From contig JAUTDP010000014.1 of the NCBI GenBank assembly GCA_033439795.1, positions 806,001 to 870,000 on the forward strand: a stretch of DNA of 64,000 nt, given 5' to 3'. The notes under the pieces were generated by a model, which was given only the letters and a program-made list of their open reading frames with translations, was not told where the DNA came from and made no database searches. This document shows, one piece after another, positions 50,621 through 61,086 of this stretch (the stretch's first letter is position 1; each line of letters begins with the position of its first letter). Made by a program: the position numbers and the translations under genes. This DNA is from Sordaria brevicollis. Lineage: Eukaryota; Ascomycota; Sordariomycetes; Sordariales; Sordariaceae.

Positions 50621-51412
50621 TGAGCAGCGGTTGTGCCATTCATCATTCCTTCTGTTTCTTTGTGTCTCTCATCTCATCATCTTTTTTGCTTCCATCTCAT
50701 CATTGATACCACAACCATATGCATAATTGGGCGTTTTTGGAAACACTTAACCCACTTATTCAGTGCTTCTTTTCAGAAGCATCAACATTACATTCCTTTA
50801 CTTACTTTTTGTTTATTCCTTCGCGTGGCTGGCTACAAACACTACGACATTGAATCATTGTCTAGCAGTCTTTTGTTTCTTTATTCTTGTCTATTCGTCT
50901 GGGGAGGAATCTGGCATCATCTGCAGCATTTTCGACATTTCGTCTTGGAAACAACACCATTTTGGATAACTATGTTGGACACATATCCAACACGCCATCA
51001 CTGGCGCAGGAAAGCTTTCTATACATATGGTTGCTCGAGTACATATACACGCAAACATCATTACTATTATACCCAGGGAAAACAGGAGGGCGAATGGGAA
51101 GGGATCACGACCAAGGGGACAAAAGGTCGCTGGGGAGAATATTGGGTTGGGTTCGGCAGAAGTTTAGGATAGGTAGTAACTCTCTACATATGGAGATGGC
51201 TACAATACAATTGAAATACCTTTGGACAACTTTACAAACTTTGTTACTATACACCACTTTTTGGCATGGCGCAATGTGCAATGTGAATGCGAGGTAGGGT
51301 AATGCTCGCCGGCCGTGTCAGTTGAACGAGGTGCATGCAAAACGAACGCATGCAGCAATGCAGCGCAAACTGATAAGGTCCTGCACTGAACTGCTTATTT
51401 AACAACCAATCA
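50621..51412 (+). other. 3' region of the 1,114-aa gene up to the tRNA
   Basis: About 800 bp, AT-richer than the coding sequence, with T-rich stretches expected of a 3' UTR. Frames of 136 to 179 codons at 50633-51297 have no recognisable features. Confidence 0.5.
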
Positions 51413-51511
51413 GCCCGATTAGCTCAGCTGGTTAGAGCGTCGTACTAATATCTTGTCTCTCGAGATATCAAGTCAATGCGAAGGTCAACAGTTCAATCCT
51501 GTTATTGGGCA
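51413..51511 (+). tRNA. tRNA-Ile (anticodon AAU) with 25-nt intron
   Basis: A complete cloverleaf can be drawn by hand. The acceptor stem GCCCGAT pairs with ATTGGGC with one G-T, followed by A73. The D arm is GCTC/GAGC. The anticodon stem TCGTA/TGCGA closes loop CTAATAA with anticodon AAT. The T arm is AACAG-TTCAATC-CTGTT. A 25-nt intron (51451-51475) lies at the canonical position one base 3' of the anticodon. Mature length is 74 nt before CCA addition. The A box lies in TAGCTCAGCTGG and the B box in AGTTCAATCCT. Codes for isoleucine at AUU/AUC codons after A34-to-inosine editing. Confidence 0.95.
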
Positions 51512-52317
51512 TCTCTTTTTGCGTTTTTTTTACATATTTTTTCCTTTGCTCTATACGGTTTTGCGTTTTTTATACACAGTTGATCTTGTTAAGATATTTG
51601 GCTTGGTTGGGTTGGTTGTAGTTTCTTTTTGTCCGATGTGGTAAGCTATCTGAAAGAGGTTAACAATCTTCCACTTGCGACGATTCCGTTATCCGGGATC
51701 CCGAAGTTCCGGACGATAACACTTGAAAGAAGCTGTGCAACCTAAAACACTACTTAATGAGATGCTACTTCGGTCGGCTCTCAAACTCAGTTTTTACTTC
51801 TTCAATTAATTATCAGTCTTCACCTACATACTAACTGAATTGACTGTTGGACAACTTTAACGCCCTGCGCTGCGAAAGGTGACGTCATCAGGCATCTCCA
51901 ACACTACAGGTACCAATTTCTTGACTGATACACAACTCAGCTCATGTGAGCAATTGAACATCCTATGAAGATCAGTCTCGGAGCTAACTAGACCGACAAC
52001 GCCATAGTCAGTCACCAGTCAGTCAGTGTAACAATAGTAAGTTTAAGTCAGCCAAGTCGGTTGCTCGGCAACGCAACCAGTCAAGCCAGTCCGTGTATTA
52101 ACGACATGCTTACAACCAGAGAGAGACACCGACACTCTGACGGTATACCACTCACTATCAAACCTACTAAGAATCAAAGCATCAGTCAGATCAGATCGTC
52201 GGATCAGTCATTGATTCACTCGCACCCGTAATATCAAACCACAAGAACCAAAAGCCAACGAGAGGAAAGGACTCCGCGAGTCGTAACGTAACCCGAGACC
52301 GAAAAGGATAAACAAAA
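51512..52317. other. Spacer between tRNA-Ile and the cupin gene
   Basis: About 800 bp. It contains CAGTCAGTC-type words (52010-52100) and is otherwise unremarkable. It should include the cupin gene promoter and leader. Confidence 0.5.
51516..51520 (+). terminator. RNA polymerase III terminator of tRNA-Ile
   Basis: A T5 run begins five bases after the discriminator base; a second T8 run follows shortly after. This is the usual Pol III stop signal. Confidence 0.8.
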
Positions 52318-52803
52318 ATGACGTCCCAAACTCTTTCTCGAAAGGAAGCAGAGTCCCAAGTCCGCTCATGGGGTTTCGATCACGTCTTCACCTGGACAGA
52401 CGGGGGTGGTGCTCGTACGTTACCTTTACCTTACCTTTTTTCTCACTTTCCTTCTCACTTTCCTTCTCACCTTCCTTCTCACCTCTCTTCTCACTATATA
52501 TTTCTCAAGTTCCTTCTCACGTTCCTCTCTCAACAACTTCAATTCAAGCTACATACCAATCAAAGACGCAAAATATGGTAGCAAGACACTGACAGACGAC
52601 AAAAAGACTACGCACCCCACAAACACTCCTCCCTAACCACGCACCTCATCCTCTCCGGCTCTTTGACGATTGCCTACCCCGGATCCGAAGATAAAAAGGG
52701 GAAAACGACGCATGGTCCAGGGGAAAGGTTAGATGTTGATGCTGGGCAGGTACATGAGGTTTGGATTGGTGAGGGGGGTTGTACTTATGTTATTGGGGAG
52801 TGA
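52318..52803 (+). CDS. Small single-domain cupin, 97 aa
   Basis: Two exons, 52318-52414 and 52607-52803, joined across a 192-nt intron (donor GTACGT, acceptor AAAG). After splicing, HYAPHKHSSLTTHLILSG (residues 33-50) matches cupin motif 1, with His33, His37 and His39 as candidate metal ligands, followed by GSLTIAYPGS. Cupin motif 2 is seen as GERLDVDAGQVHEVWIG. The end CTYVIGE and the start SWGFDHVFTWTDG resemble a small cupin family shared by bacteria and fungi. The fold would bind a metal ion; substrate and reaction are unknown. The unspliced frame runs on for 87 codons into a low-complexity intron repeat, so splicing is needed for the cupin. Confidence 0.85.
52441..52494 (+). repeat. 12-bp tandem repeat inside the cupin intron
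   Basis: Four and a half imperfect copies of TCTCACTTTCCT. This pyrimidine-rich minisatellite accounts for part of the unusually long intron. Confidence 0.85.
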
Positions 52804-53143
52804 TTTCACATTGGGCTCTGAGTACTTATCATAGGGATTCAATGTGAGTGAAAGGCTGATTGGTGGGTTGATAAGAGGGTGATCTGATGGGTCAAAGGGG
52901 AGAAAAGGTGGGAATGCCCATGAGGAGGCATGGATGACACTTGAATGAAGAATATGTCCAGGTTTTGTTATATCAATATCACTTTTGTCTCAACCATATC
53001 GCGTCCTATTTAAGCATCCATGCATCTCATCTTATCATGTCCTCTCCCGTAACTCCTACCGATGCTGCTGCGGCCGTCATACCCCCTTTCTTTTGTTAAT
53101 AGCCCCGGAAAAATCATGAACCAACACAATATAGAGCATTTTC
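52804..53143. other. Convergent spacer between cupin gene and transcription factor gene
   Basis: About 340 bp of 3' flanks from two facing genes. No additional feature is seen. Confidence 0.5.
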
Positions 53144-56100
53144 TTACAACTTCCCATCACCTACACCAAATAACCTAACGTCATCATTCCTGATGACCTT
53201 TCCATCACGCCCATCATGCTTCCCCGGCCCTTCCCTTCCTGCTACTCCGTCACTTACCCTCTCGAACCGCTGCCTGTCTTCCTCCCTTGATCCAGCCGCA
53301 ACAGCTCCCGTCTTACTCTCCCGTCTATATCCTTCTCCCTCTCCTCCACCTTCTCTCCTGCCCCTATCCCTACTAATAGTCCCACCCCTTCCTAAGTCCC
53401 TACTCCTACCCCTATCTCTTTCCCTCTCCCTATCCCTATCCCTACCCTCCTCCCCATCATCTTCGTCCTCATCTTGACTATTGTCCTCCTGCCCCTCCTC
53501 GTCATCATCAGCAATACTCCCCGCCCTACTCCCACCCCTCGTACTCCCCCTCCCCAAATCCCTTAGCAGCGTCCCTAGACTTTCGACCAGCGGAGGCAGC
53601 GGCTCGCTTTCGCTATGTGACAACGAGGGAAAGTTTTCGCGGAAGATGGAGCAAGCTATCTGCAGCGGCAGGGTAGGGTTAGCAAAGAGGGATTCGACTA
53701 TTGGGCTGTTGCCAGATGTGGTTGCGGTTGCTGTGGGGTGAGACGTGGAAGGATTAATCTTGGTGTTGTTGTTAGAGGGGCCGGAAGACGACGGCTGTGA
53801 AGAAGAGATGGCGAGGGCAGGAGTTCCGCGACCCGTTTGTAAAAAGGTGCGTATAGCGCCTGTTTCCTCGCCGTCGACAACCGCAAAGTGAACATCTGGT
53901 GGTGGTGGTTGGAGATGTGGTTGCTGGTACTGATGATGAGGTTGCGGTGGGTGTTGTTGTTGGTGCTGATAAGGCATTGACATCTGTTGGTACCCATGAC
54001 TGGATGGCACTGGGACCGTAACGGATGATCTCCTTGGATCCTGGTTTATCTCGCTGGCGCCATTGAACGGTTGTTGCATATGATGACCGGCCCCAAACCC
54101 TCCTCTTCCACCACCCATCACATGCTCTCCACCGCCACCACCGCCACCGAACTGCGGCGGAAAGACCGGTGACACTGGGTTCGGACCACCCAGAAGCCCA
54201 TAAACCCACAACGTCAAACTAGCAAAGTAGACCGCCATGGCATTAAACCCCATTAGCCCCGTTGGCGGTAGTGCCCTCGCGGCTCTGAATACCTGTCCTG
54301 CATGCCAGACGGCATGCCTGGCCTCTGTGCTCCTCACCCATCCTCCTCCTCCACTCCCTATCCCACTTGGCTCATTTCCTTCCTGGTTCAAAAAATGGGC
54401 AGATGCCCTCCTCGCTTCTTCCTCGCCCGCTTTTCCTGCAAACGACTGCAGTTGGTTAAGGTCAACATGTAAAGCTAACATAAACATCTCCAGTGTGATG
54501 GGCATATTGGAGTTTGCTATCGACACAGGTGAGTGAACGTTGGGCGAAGATGCATTGGAACCTCCTGGCGCTGGGAAGGGAACGGGATATCGCCTTTGCG
54601 AGACGGGAGTGTATGGCTGACTCTTGTGCACGTAAACGACAGTGGTGGCAAAGTCTTGCAAGTCATTGTAAAGTTCGCGTTGCGCGGACTTGAGCAGCTC
54701 CCGGTGGTTCGAAAAGTTGCGTTGGGAATAGTGTCCGTAGTTGCCTGACATGGTTGTGACGGTGGAAGGCTCTTGATAGAACCTCAATGAGTAACGATAA
54801 GAGGAGATCTGGCCCCAGAACGCGTGAAGGACGACAGTGTTGACGAGCTCAATGTCGACAAAGTCTACAAAATCGTCGAGTAGGCCGGGGCAGTGTATGA
54901 TTTCGTTGACACGTGGCATGGGCCGGTCGGCAGGCGGTTTGCGTTTCATGAAGTTCAAGTCACGCCAGGCCTTGGCAGTAGGAGCTTTCCAAAGGTCGCG
55001 TGACGAGGGAAGACTGAAGCAGAGTTCGGTGAAGGAGAGAAGCGGCATAGTCTGGAGGGTCAGAGAAGTTTGTACATCATGGATGAACATATGGATGGCA
55101 AGTCTGTACTGTTAGCTAACGTTTCCTCCAGGATAACCGTTCCACATACCTCTTGTAAGACTCCCTATTGACAAACGTCCGCCACTTCCTCTCCAAGACC
55201 TCTGGCGAGTCTGATTGTTGAGGAAGGACCGATGGTAAGTCTGCCTGTGTATAGACGACAGCGGTATAAACGCCAGCACGTCGCATCATCTGCCCGCCGC
55301 TTGAGTCAGCGTCATGTCCATGGAAAAGGGGGCGAACGGTAAAACCCTACAATCAACAGAGGCTGCAAAAACGCCTCCGCCAGCTCAGTCTTCCTCTTGA
55401 ACCCGCTCCACATGCCGATAGCAAGGTGTAAGGAGTACGCTTGTAGACATTCCAGCTTGCGAGTATTCTCGTTTTGTGATTCGAACTAGTTTCGTTCCAT
55501 GGTCAGTCGTCTGCCGCTTTTACCTTTGAACAGGGATGATCTTACCAAAATAGACATCCTCGTCCTTACGATTTCGTGCATTGACAACCCAAACTGCCAA
55601 ATCGCAGGAACCGCAATGAAGCTGGCTCCATTCGCCACAATGGCGCCCAGTAGCTCCGGCAACATCTCAGCCGGGTTCATCGTAGGCGAATGGATCCAGC
55701 TGTCGCACTGGTATTCATCATGTACCAGGTGGGCCTGCAGAAGAAAATTGAGCAGCTCCAACGATGGGAACGACGGTACCCGGTGGGGATCCTTGAATTG
55801 CGACATGACTATCGCAAAGAGTCGGTCACGAGCGGCCGAGTTGATTTTGATCTTGGTCATCAAGGTGGATGGTAGGGTGGGCAGTCGAGACTGAGCCGCT
55901 GTGACGGCATGTTCATCGAGCTTTCGGAGCCCTGCTTCCGTGTCTTTGCGCACATAGTCTTGTTTGGCAGCAGGCTCCCACAGCCAGGGCGAGCGCTTGA
56001 AGGCGGCGTGTCGTCGGGCCGAATCGAGGTGGTTGGTGTTCCTGTGGGCTGTCGGTTTGGAGGACGTGGTTGCGGTGCCGGCTGTGGATTGTGGGCTCTG

Positions 56101-57399
56101 GCTATAGGAATCGAGTTGTGGTACTGGGAAGCTGTCGAAGTTGATGTTCCATGAGTTGAAGTCGTCATCTTGGTACCACGGATTCGTGGGATTGGTGTGA
56201 ACTGGGAAGAGAAGTTGCTCGGGAAGGACGTCCATCATTGATCCCGCAATGTAATGGAGGTTATTGAGTGCCTCAACCCCTTGGTCGGGATGGTGTTGCG
56301 CAGGAGGGTAAGGATGGTGTTGCGGCTGATGTTGCTGAGGATGCTGTGGAGCATGGCCGTAGGAAGTCGGTTGTTTAGCAGGAGGCATGCCGTAGCCGGC
56401 GTTGAAAGCGCCGTATGACGACGGCATGGTCCCGTCGACGGGCGTCATAGAGGCCGAGGCGACATTGGGAGTGCCATGTTCGGAGGGTGTAAAAACAGAA
56501 GCGGCATCGGCGCCATCTGCAGTCCGGTACTGCGGTGTCTTGCTCTTGCTGGAGGTCTCGCAGACGAGGTTCTTGAGACGACAGCGGGTGCAAGGTTTCA
56601 TATCATCGCATTTCGCTTTGGACGTGGCACAGTTCAGGCATGCTTCGGCGGCGCGATCGCTCCGGCGGATTATGGTCCGTCCTTTGCCATCGTTGTCTCT
56701 GTCGTGGGTTGTCTCGTGGCGCGTGAGCAGATCTCTGGTTATGGGATGAAAGTTGGTTAGTTAGAGATCAAAGATGACTGCACCGGGAAGGTGGGCGGGA
56801 AGTGGAGAAACAAGAAGAGGTCCGGCCTGTCAACCGGTCCGGAGGTAGAAAGATGGTACGTACGCGCGATTGAAGCGCTTCGGACAGCGAGTGCACTGGT
56901 ACTGGCGGGCATTCTCGTGGGAGCGCAAATGGCGGGTGAGATGGTCGGCGCGCTCATAGACGCGTTTGCAGATCTGACAAACGTGGTTGGAGGTCGGGGT
57001 CGAGGCTGAGGCGGAGAGTGGAGCCGACTCGGTCTTTGGCCGTTTGGCTCGAGGCGGCCCCTGTGTTTGTTGTTGGTGGTGGCCGTGTATAGTCGAGGTA
57101 GATGTAGGGTCAGGAAGAGGGTGAGGAAGCGGGTTGGGACTCGAAGTCGGCGGGACGGGGACAGGGCCGCCGGCAGGTATAGTGGCGATCGGAGGTGGAT
57201 GGGTGGAGGAGGAAGAGCCGGTAGATGTAGTGTTGCTGTTGGTAGTGTTGCTACTGCTGTTGGCGGCGCCGGACGAGGACGAGGACGGGGCTTGCTGACC
57301 GTCACGGTGTTGGATGGGATAGTTGTAGGAAGACAGCAGCAGATCGGAGCCCGCGGCGTCACACAATATGTCGATGCCGTTCTGCTCCGTCATGGTCAT
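53144..57399 (-). CDS. Transcription factor with C2H2 and Zn2Cys6 motifs, 1,319 aa
   Basis: Five exons (57399-56864, 56734-55546, 55485-55351, 55289-55150, 55103-53144) on the minus strand. Two C2H2 fingers: C141/C144/H157/H161 and C169/C172/H185/H189, the second split by intron 1. A fungal Zn2Cys6 cluster follows at C211-x2-C-x6-C-x5-C-x2-C-x6-C237. A PRAKRPKTE nuclear-localisation-type motif precedes the fingers. After a Pro/Gln/His region, the middle (about 480-830) reads like the fungal-specific transcription factor domain, with ECLQAYSLHLAIGMWSGFKR. The C-terminus is Gly/Gln-rich, then strongly acidic (DDDEEGQED), then Arg-Asp/Arg-Glu dipeptides. It should act in the nucleus as a regulator; the target genes are unknown. 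The fourth intron is only 46 nt. The start could be either of the two adjacent ATGs (MTMT). Confidence 0.9.
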
Positions 57400-60300
57400 G
57401 AGGTGGTAGGTAGCTTATTTACCCAGATAACGACAATCAAAGGCCGAGCGAGGGTTGCGCTGAGACCCGACAGGCGAGAATGTGCAATGCAGAGACGCTC
57501 AGCTGGTCGACGGTTCGCGCAAACATCCCTGTGTCGTCCACGCTGTCCATGTGTGTCTCTGTGTGCCAATGCGTGTAGGGCGTGTAGGGCGTGTTGCTTG
57601 TCCGGAAAGTGGAAGTTGTGGTGGAGGCCAAGGAATAAGCCGAAGTGGAAGGGACGGAACAGGTGGGGCCGGCCCAGTGGAGGATAGCCCCCGCCGGCAG
57701 CCGAACGGGCCCCTCAGGCCTCAGCTGGCTGCCCCTGTCTTTTGCCCTGAGCAACAGGCCTGTGCCCTTTCCCAGCGGGGCCCCTTCAGGGGGCTCTTGG
57801 CTCCTCCCCACTTATGGAGGTTTCCCCGGATCTGCCCGCTAACGGCTTGACTGTTGGCCATCAAGGTTCTTTTCTCCACCTCCACCGTGGACCCTCTCAC
57901 TTCGATTCGAAACATCTTTTCATCCTCACTCGACTTCATCTCTTGAAGCATGGTTTAGTAGAGCGTAGCAAGGCGACTTGATTCGGCATTCAAATTCAGC
58001 TGTTCTCTGTCCATGAAATATCCAAACGTTTCATAGATCGTCGTTTCCGCTACTAACTACCTGGGTATCCCTCACCAGATGGGCATCTCGTCCTAAAAGA
58101 GGAACCCTGAAGACGACTTGCAACTCTCACAAACTCGACGGGGTTCATGACCCGGCTGACATATAGCTGAGCAGACATCAGTTTCATATACAGGCAATTT
58201 TAAACAAAGCGAGAGCGGGCGGTATTACCCCTAACTGTCAACTTATGTCCAGTAAACCTTATCTTCTCTGATCATCTCCTGGATAGTCAACCTCGATCCA
58301 TCCGATCTCGGCCAGCATGTGATAGAATCCCTCCCTCCCTCCCCCCCCCCCCCCCCCCTTTCTCTCTCTCTCTCGGCTTACTTTCCCCAACCTAATTAAC
58401 GGCTTCCTCGCCTCAGACTTAGACTTGGTGTCCAGTAACACCCAAATACGAGACTCACACACCCTGTTGTGTACCAAGGTATGTGTCTCGCGAGAATCTA
58501 AACTTGTTCTAGAGCCCTCCAGTCTAGATGTTGAGGCTTCCATTTTCCGTCAATTTCCATTGCAGCGTTGTGAACTTTTCGTCATACTTTCGTTTTGAGT
58601 ACCTAGAACTACAGTCTACCTAGTTTAGTGCTTATCTCGACTCGGCCTGTTCGGGTTAATAGCGTAGGTAGGTAGGTAGCTTCGAGGCCAGCCAGGTTCG
58701 AGATTCGTCCCGACCCCGACCTATGGGAATTCACATGCGTTACATCCATCCATCTCAGACCCGACACCAAGCCGCCCGCTCAGTGGTCGCATTCGGTCGA
58801 TCCCGTAGCTGTAGCTGAGCAGTCAGAAGTGTGTGGGAAACAGGGAACGCCCCTGTAATCCTGTCTACCTGCGAAGGAGGTGGAATGGCAAATGGGTGGT
58901 GGTGTGTGAAGAAGGTGGTGGGGTTCATTGAGCTCTATAACTCCCTCCTTCAGAAACCAAATCCAGTTCACTTGGTAAGGTTTTGTTTACTCTCCTCCTT
59001 TTTTTTTGGCTTTCGCCAGTTCAAGGCTGGGACGGTGAAACCCAATTCTGTCTTCACGCTGAGCATTTGCATGTGTCTGTCAGTGAGGTGACATCATGGA
59101 TGCTACTCTACCAGTATTCTGCAAGCAGGATCATCATCTTCTTTTCTTTTCCATAGGGGTTCCTTTGGATTACATTTTTCCCTGGGAGCGTCCCGTCTTC
59201 GACCTTGCCTAACGGCCAACCTACAGAGCTACCTACAGAACTATTAACTACCATGCACACAGAACGATACGGAAGAACCGGACATGGACCCTCAACAATC
59301 ACCCGCCCTATTGGGTCATCATGGACTGATGTTTCCTCCCCATCTATGTACGTGGCCTGATGGCTGGGGGAGCATCGAGATTTATATGACTTCTACACCG
59401 GTCGCCTGTGTGGCTTCGGGCCTGTGTAGTTTGGTTACTTTGGTCATTTGATTGTCAAGAGTTCTGTGCTTGTGTCTGTGTTAGTATTGGTGTGCCCGCC
59501 GTGTTGGTGTTAACAGGTAGTTCAGGGTCCTGTGCCGTGCCGTGCCGTGTTGTGTCTTGTCGTGTTGTTGGGAGTAGGGTTTGGTGGTTGGTGAACCACC
59601 AGGATGTGTTTGTGTGTATGTGTGTTCAGCGAATTTCCTCTAGTTTCCTTTTGGGAAGATCCTTTGGCCGTTCCGTCCGATTTGGAAATAGGGTGTTGTT
59701 GCCCAACTGACTGTCGCCTGGTTTGACGCATGGCTAGTACCACGGAGGGCGCAGTTATTGGTGTGGTTGTCTGCCTAGAATTTAATATTGAGCTATGGAT
59801 ATATGCTTGATAGGGTAACGCACTGTACTTGCTTGCTGGATCGGTTAGTTGGTTATATCTTAAGAGAGCCGGCAATGTCTCGCCTTATCCTTCCTGATGG
59901 GTTCTGCTGTGTTCGTTGTACTATCGTGCCACGAACAGCCTCCTTCTTTCCCAGTCTGTCCTTGCCTGTCGTCGGAAGCTGGATCCAAATGTTTGCACTT
60001 CGCGTAGAAGGAGGGTCATGCATGTCATCCTCATGGTTCATCCAGTCTTAGTTGGGTATTAAATGGTGGAAAATAGGCAGTGCCACCTCAGAGTTGTGGA
60101 GAGACGATTTGACGTGCGCCACTCGATTCATGATTATGCTACACCAGTTCCACTGGCCATATATCTTGTGCCAAGGCATTCCTCACTGGGAACTGTCGAG
60201 GTTTAGGAATAGTTTCTCAGGGCTTCATATTAGGGATTACCACCAGTTCTGGTCCAATAGGAGCCCTTCCGGTTCTCCAATGCAGTGTGGTTGAGCAAGT

Positions 60301-60710
60301 GTCATGGTTGCTCAATATGTGTGCAAATTTGTGTGCGCGTGAGCGACATGCAATGTTTATTATCTCCTATTTCCATTCTAGTTCCCAATTCATCCCATCA
60401 GTAATCCCATCACCCCTTTTGTTTAGTTCCCCACTTTGATGTCTATCATTCTGTGCCGCTTTTCTGCCCGATCAACCCTCCTTAAAGCCATTCCCGTAAC
60501 ACCGTGACCCCGAGGATGGAAAATGAAATCAAGCAACCCGAAAAGGCAAGGGTATCAAAAGGTCCTCCCCCAAGTCTAGCATGCTTCCCAACTCCGAACC
60601 GTTGTCGCCCTGTTGAACCCATCCCGAAAAACCATGGCGTGAGGAAAAGAAAGGCCCAGTATTAAATCCTCCGCGTAGTCGTGTTGAAATGATGGGGCTC
60701 GGCTTTCGGC
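57400..60710. other. Upstream region of the transcription factor gene and 3' flank of the 68-aa gene
   Basis: About 3.3 kb. The first part should be promoter and leader of the factor. A C18 run followed by a TC repeat lies at 58341-58375. Tandem GTGCC/TGTTG words occur near 59530-59575. No open frame shows protein-like features. The last few hundred bases are probably the 3' UTR of the Cys-rich gene. Confidence 0.5.
58341..58375 (+). repeat. C18 run followed by (TC)n
   Basis: Eighteen consecutive C residues preceded by CCCTCCCTCCCT and followed by a TC dinucleotide repeat. On the opposite strand this is a G-rich tract able in principle to form a quadruplex. Confidence 0.9.
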
Positions 60711-61086
60711 TTAGAGACACTCATGTCTGCAGACAGGGCAAGCACGGCCGCGGATAACCCATGTCTCAACACCCTTCTTCTGGCATTCTGGGCAACGAAC
60801 ACCGGGAAGCTGTGAGAGTATAACCGTTAGTAACTGTACTTTCCACATGATAGTGTTGCACTGCATATCAACCGCACCAACCGGACCGTCACCCTCTTGT
60901 ACCTAAGATACAAGTCTCGGAAACGTGGGGTGGTGGCCCGAATGGGTAAGGGTATTGTCCGACTGTCTCAGTACTCACATTGGCAAAGTCAACTAAAGCT
61001 CCTTGTCCTTGGTGGTTGACCAACTCTTGTTGCTCGGGCTTGCTCATGTTGTATTGGCAAGCGTGGGCGGGGGTAGACTGGCACAT
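60711..61086 (-). CDS. Small Cys-rich zinc-ribbon-like protein, 68 aa
   Basis: Two exons (61086-60979, 60809-60711) with donor GTGAGT, acceptor CACAG and a 169-nt intron. The start is MCQSTPAHACQYNMSK in an AAAATG context; the frame extends upstream, but this is its first ATG. The second exon encodes CPEC and CPVC pairs, separated by 14 residues including ETWVIRGRA, plus a final CL. Two CxxC knuckles suggest a structural zinc site, with extra Cys at residues 2 and 10. No signal peptide is seen. I recall short ascomycete proteins of this look but know no function. A TATA-like box lies about 200 bp upstream, which would fit an inducible gene. The gene is too short to be predicted safely without the conserved spacing. 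Confidence 0.72.
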
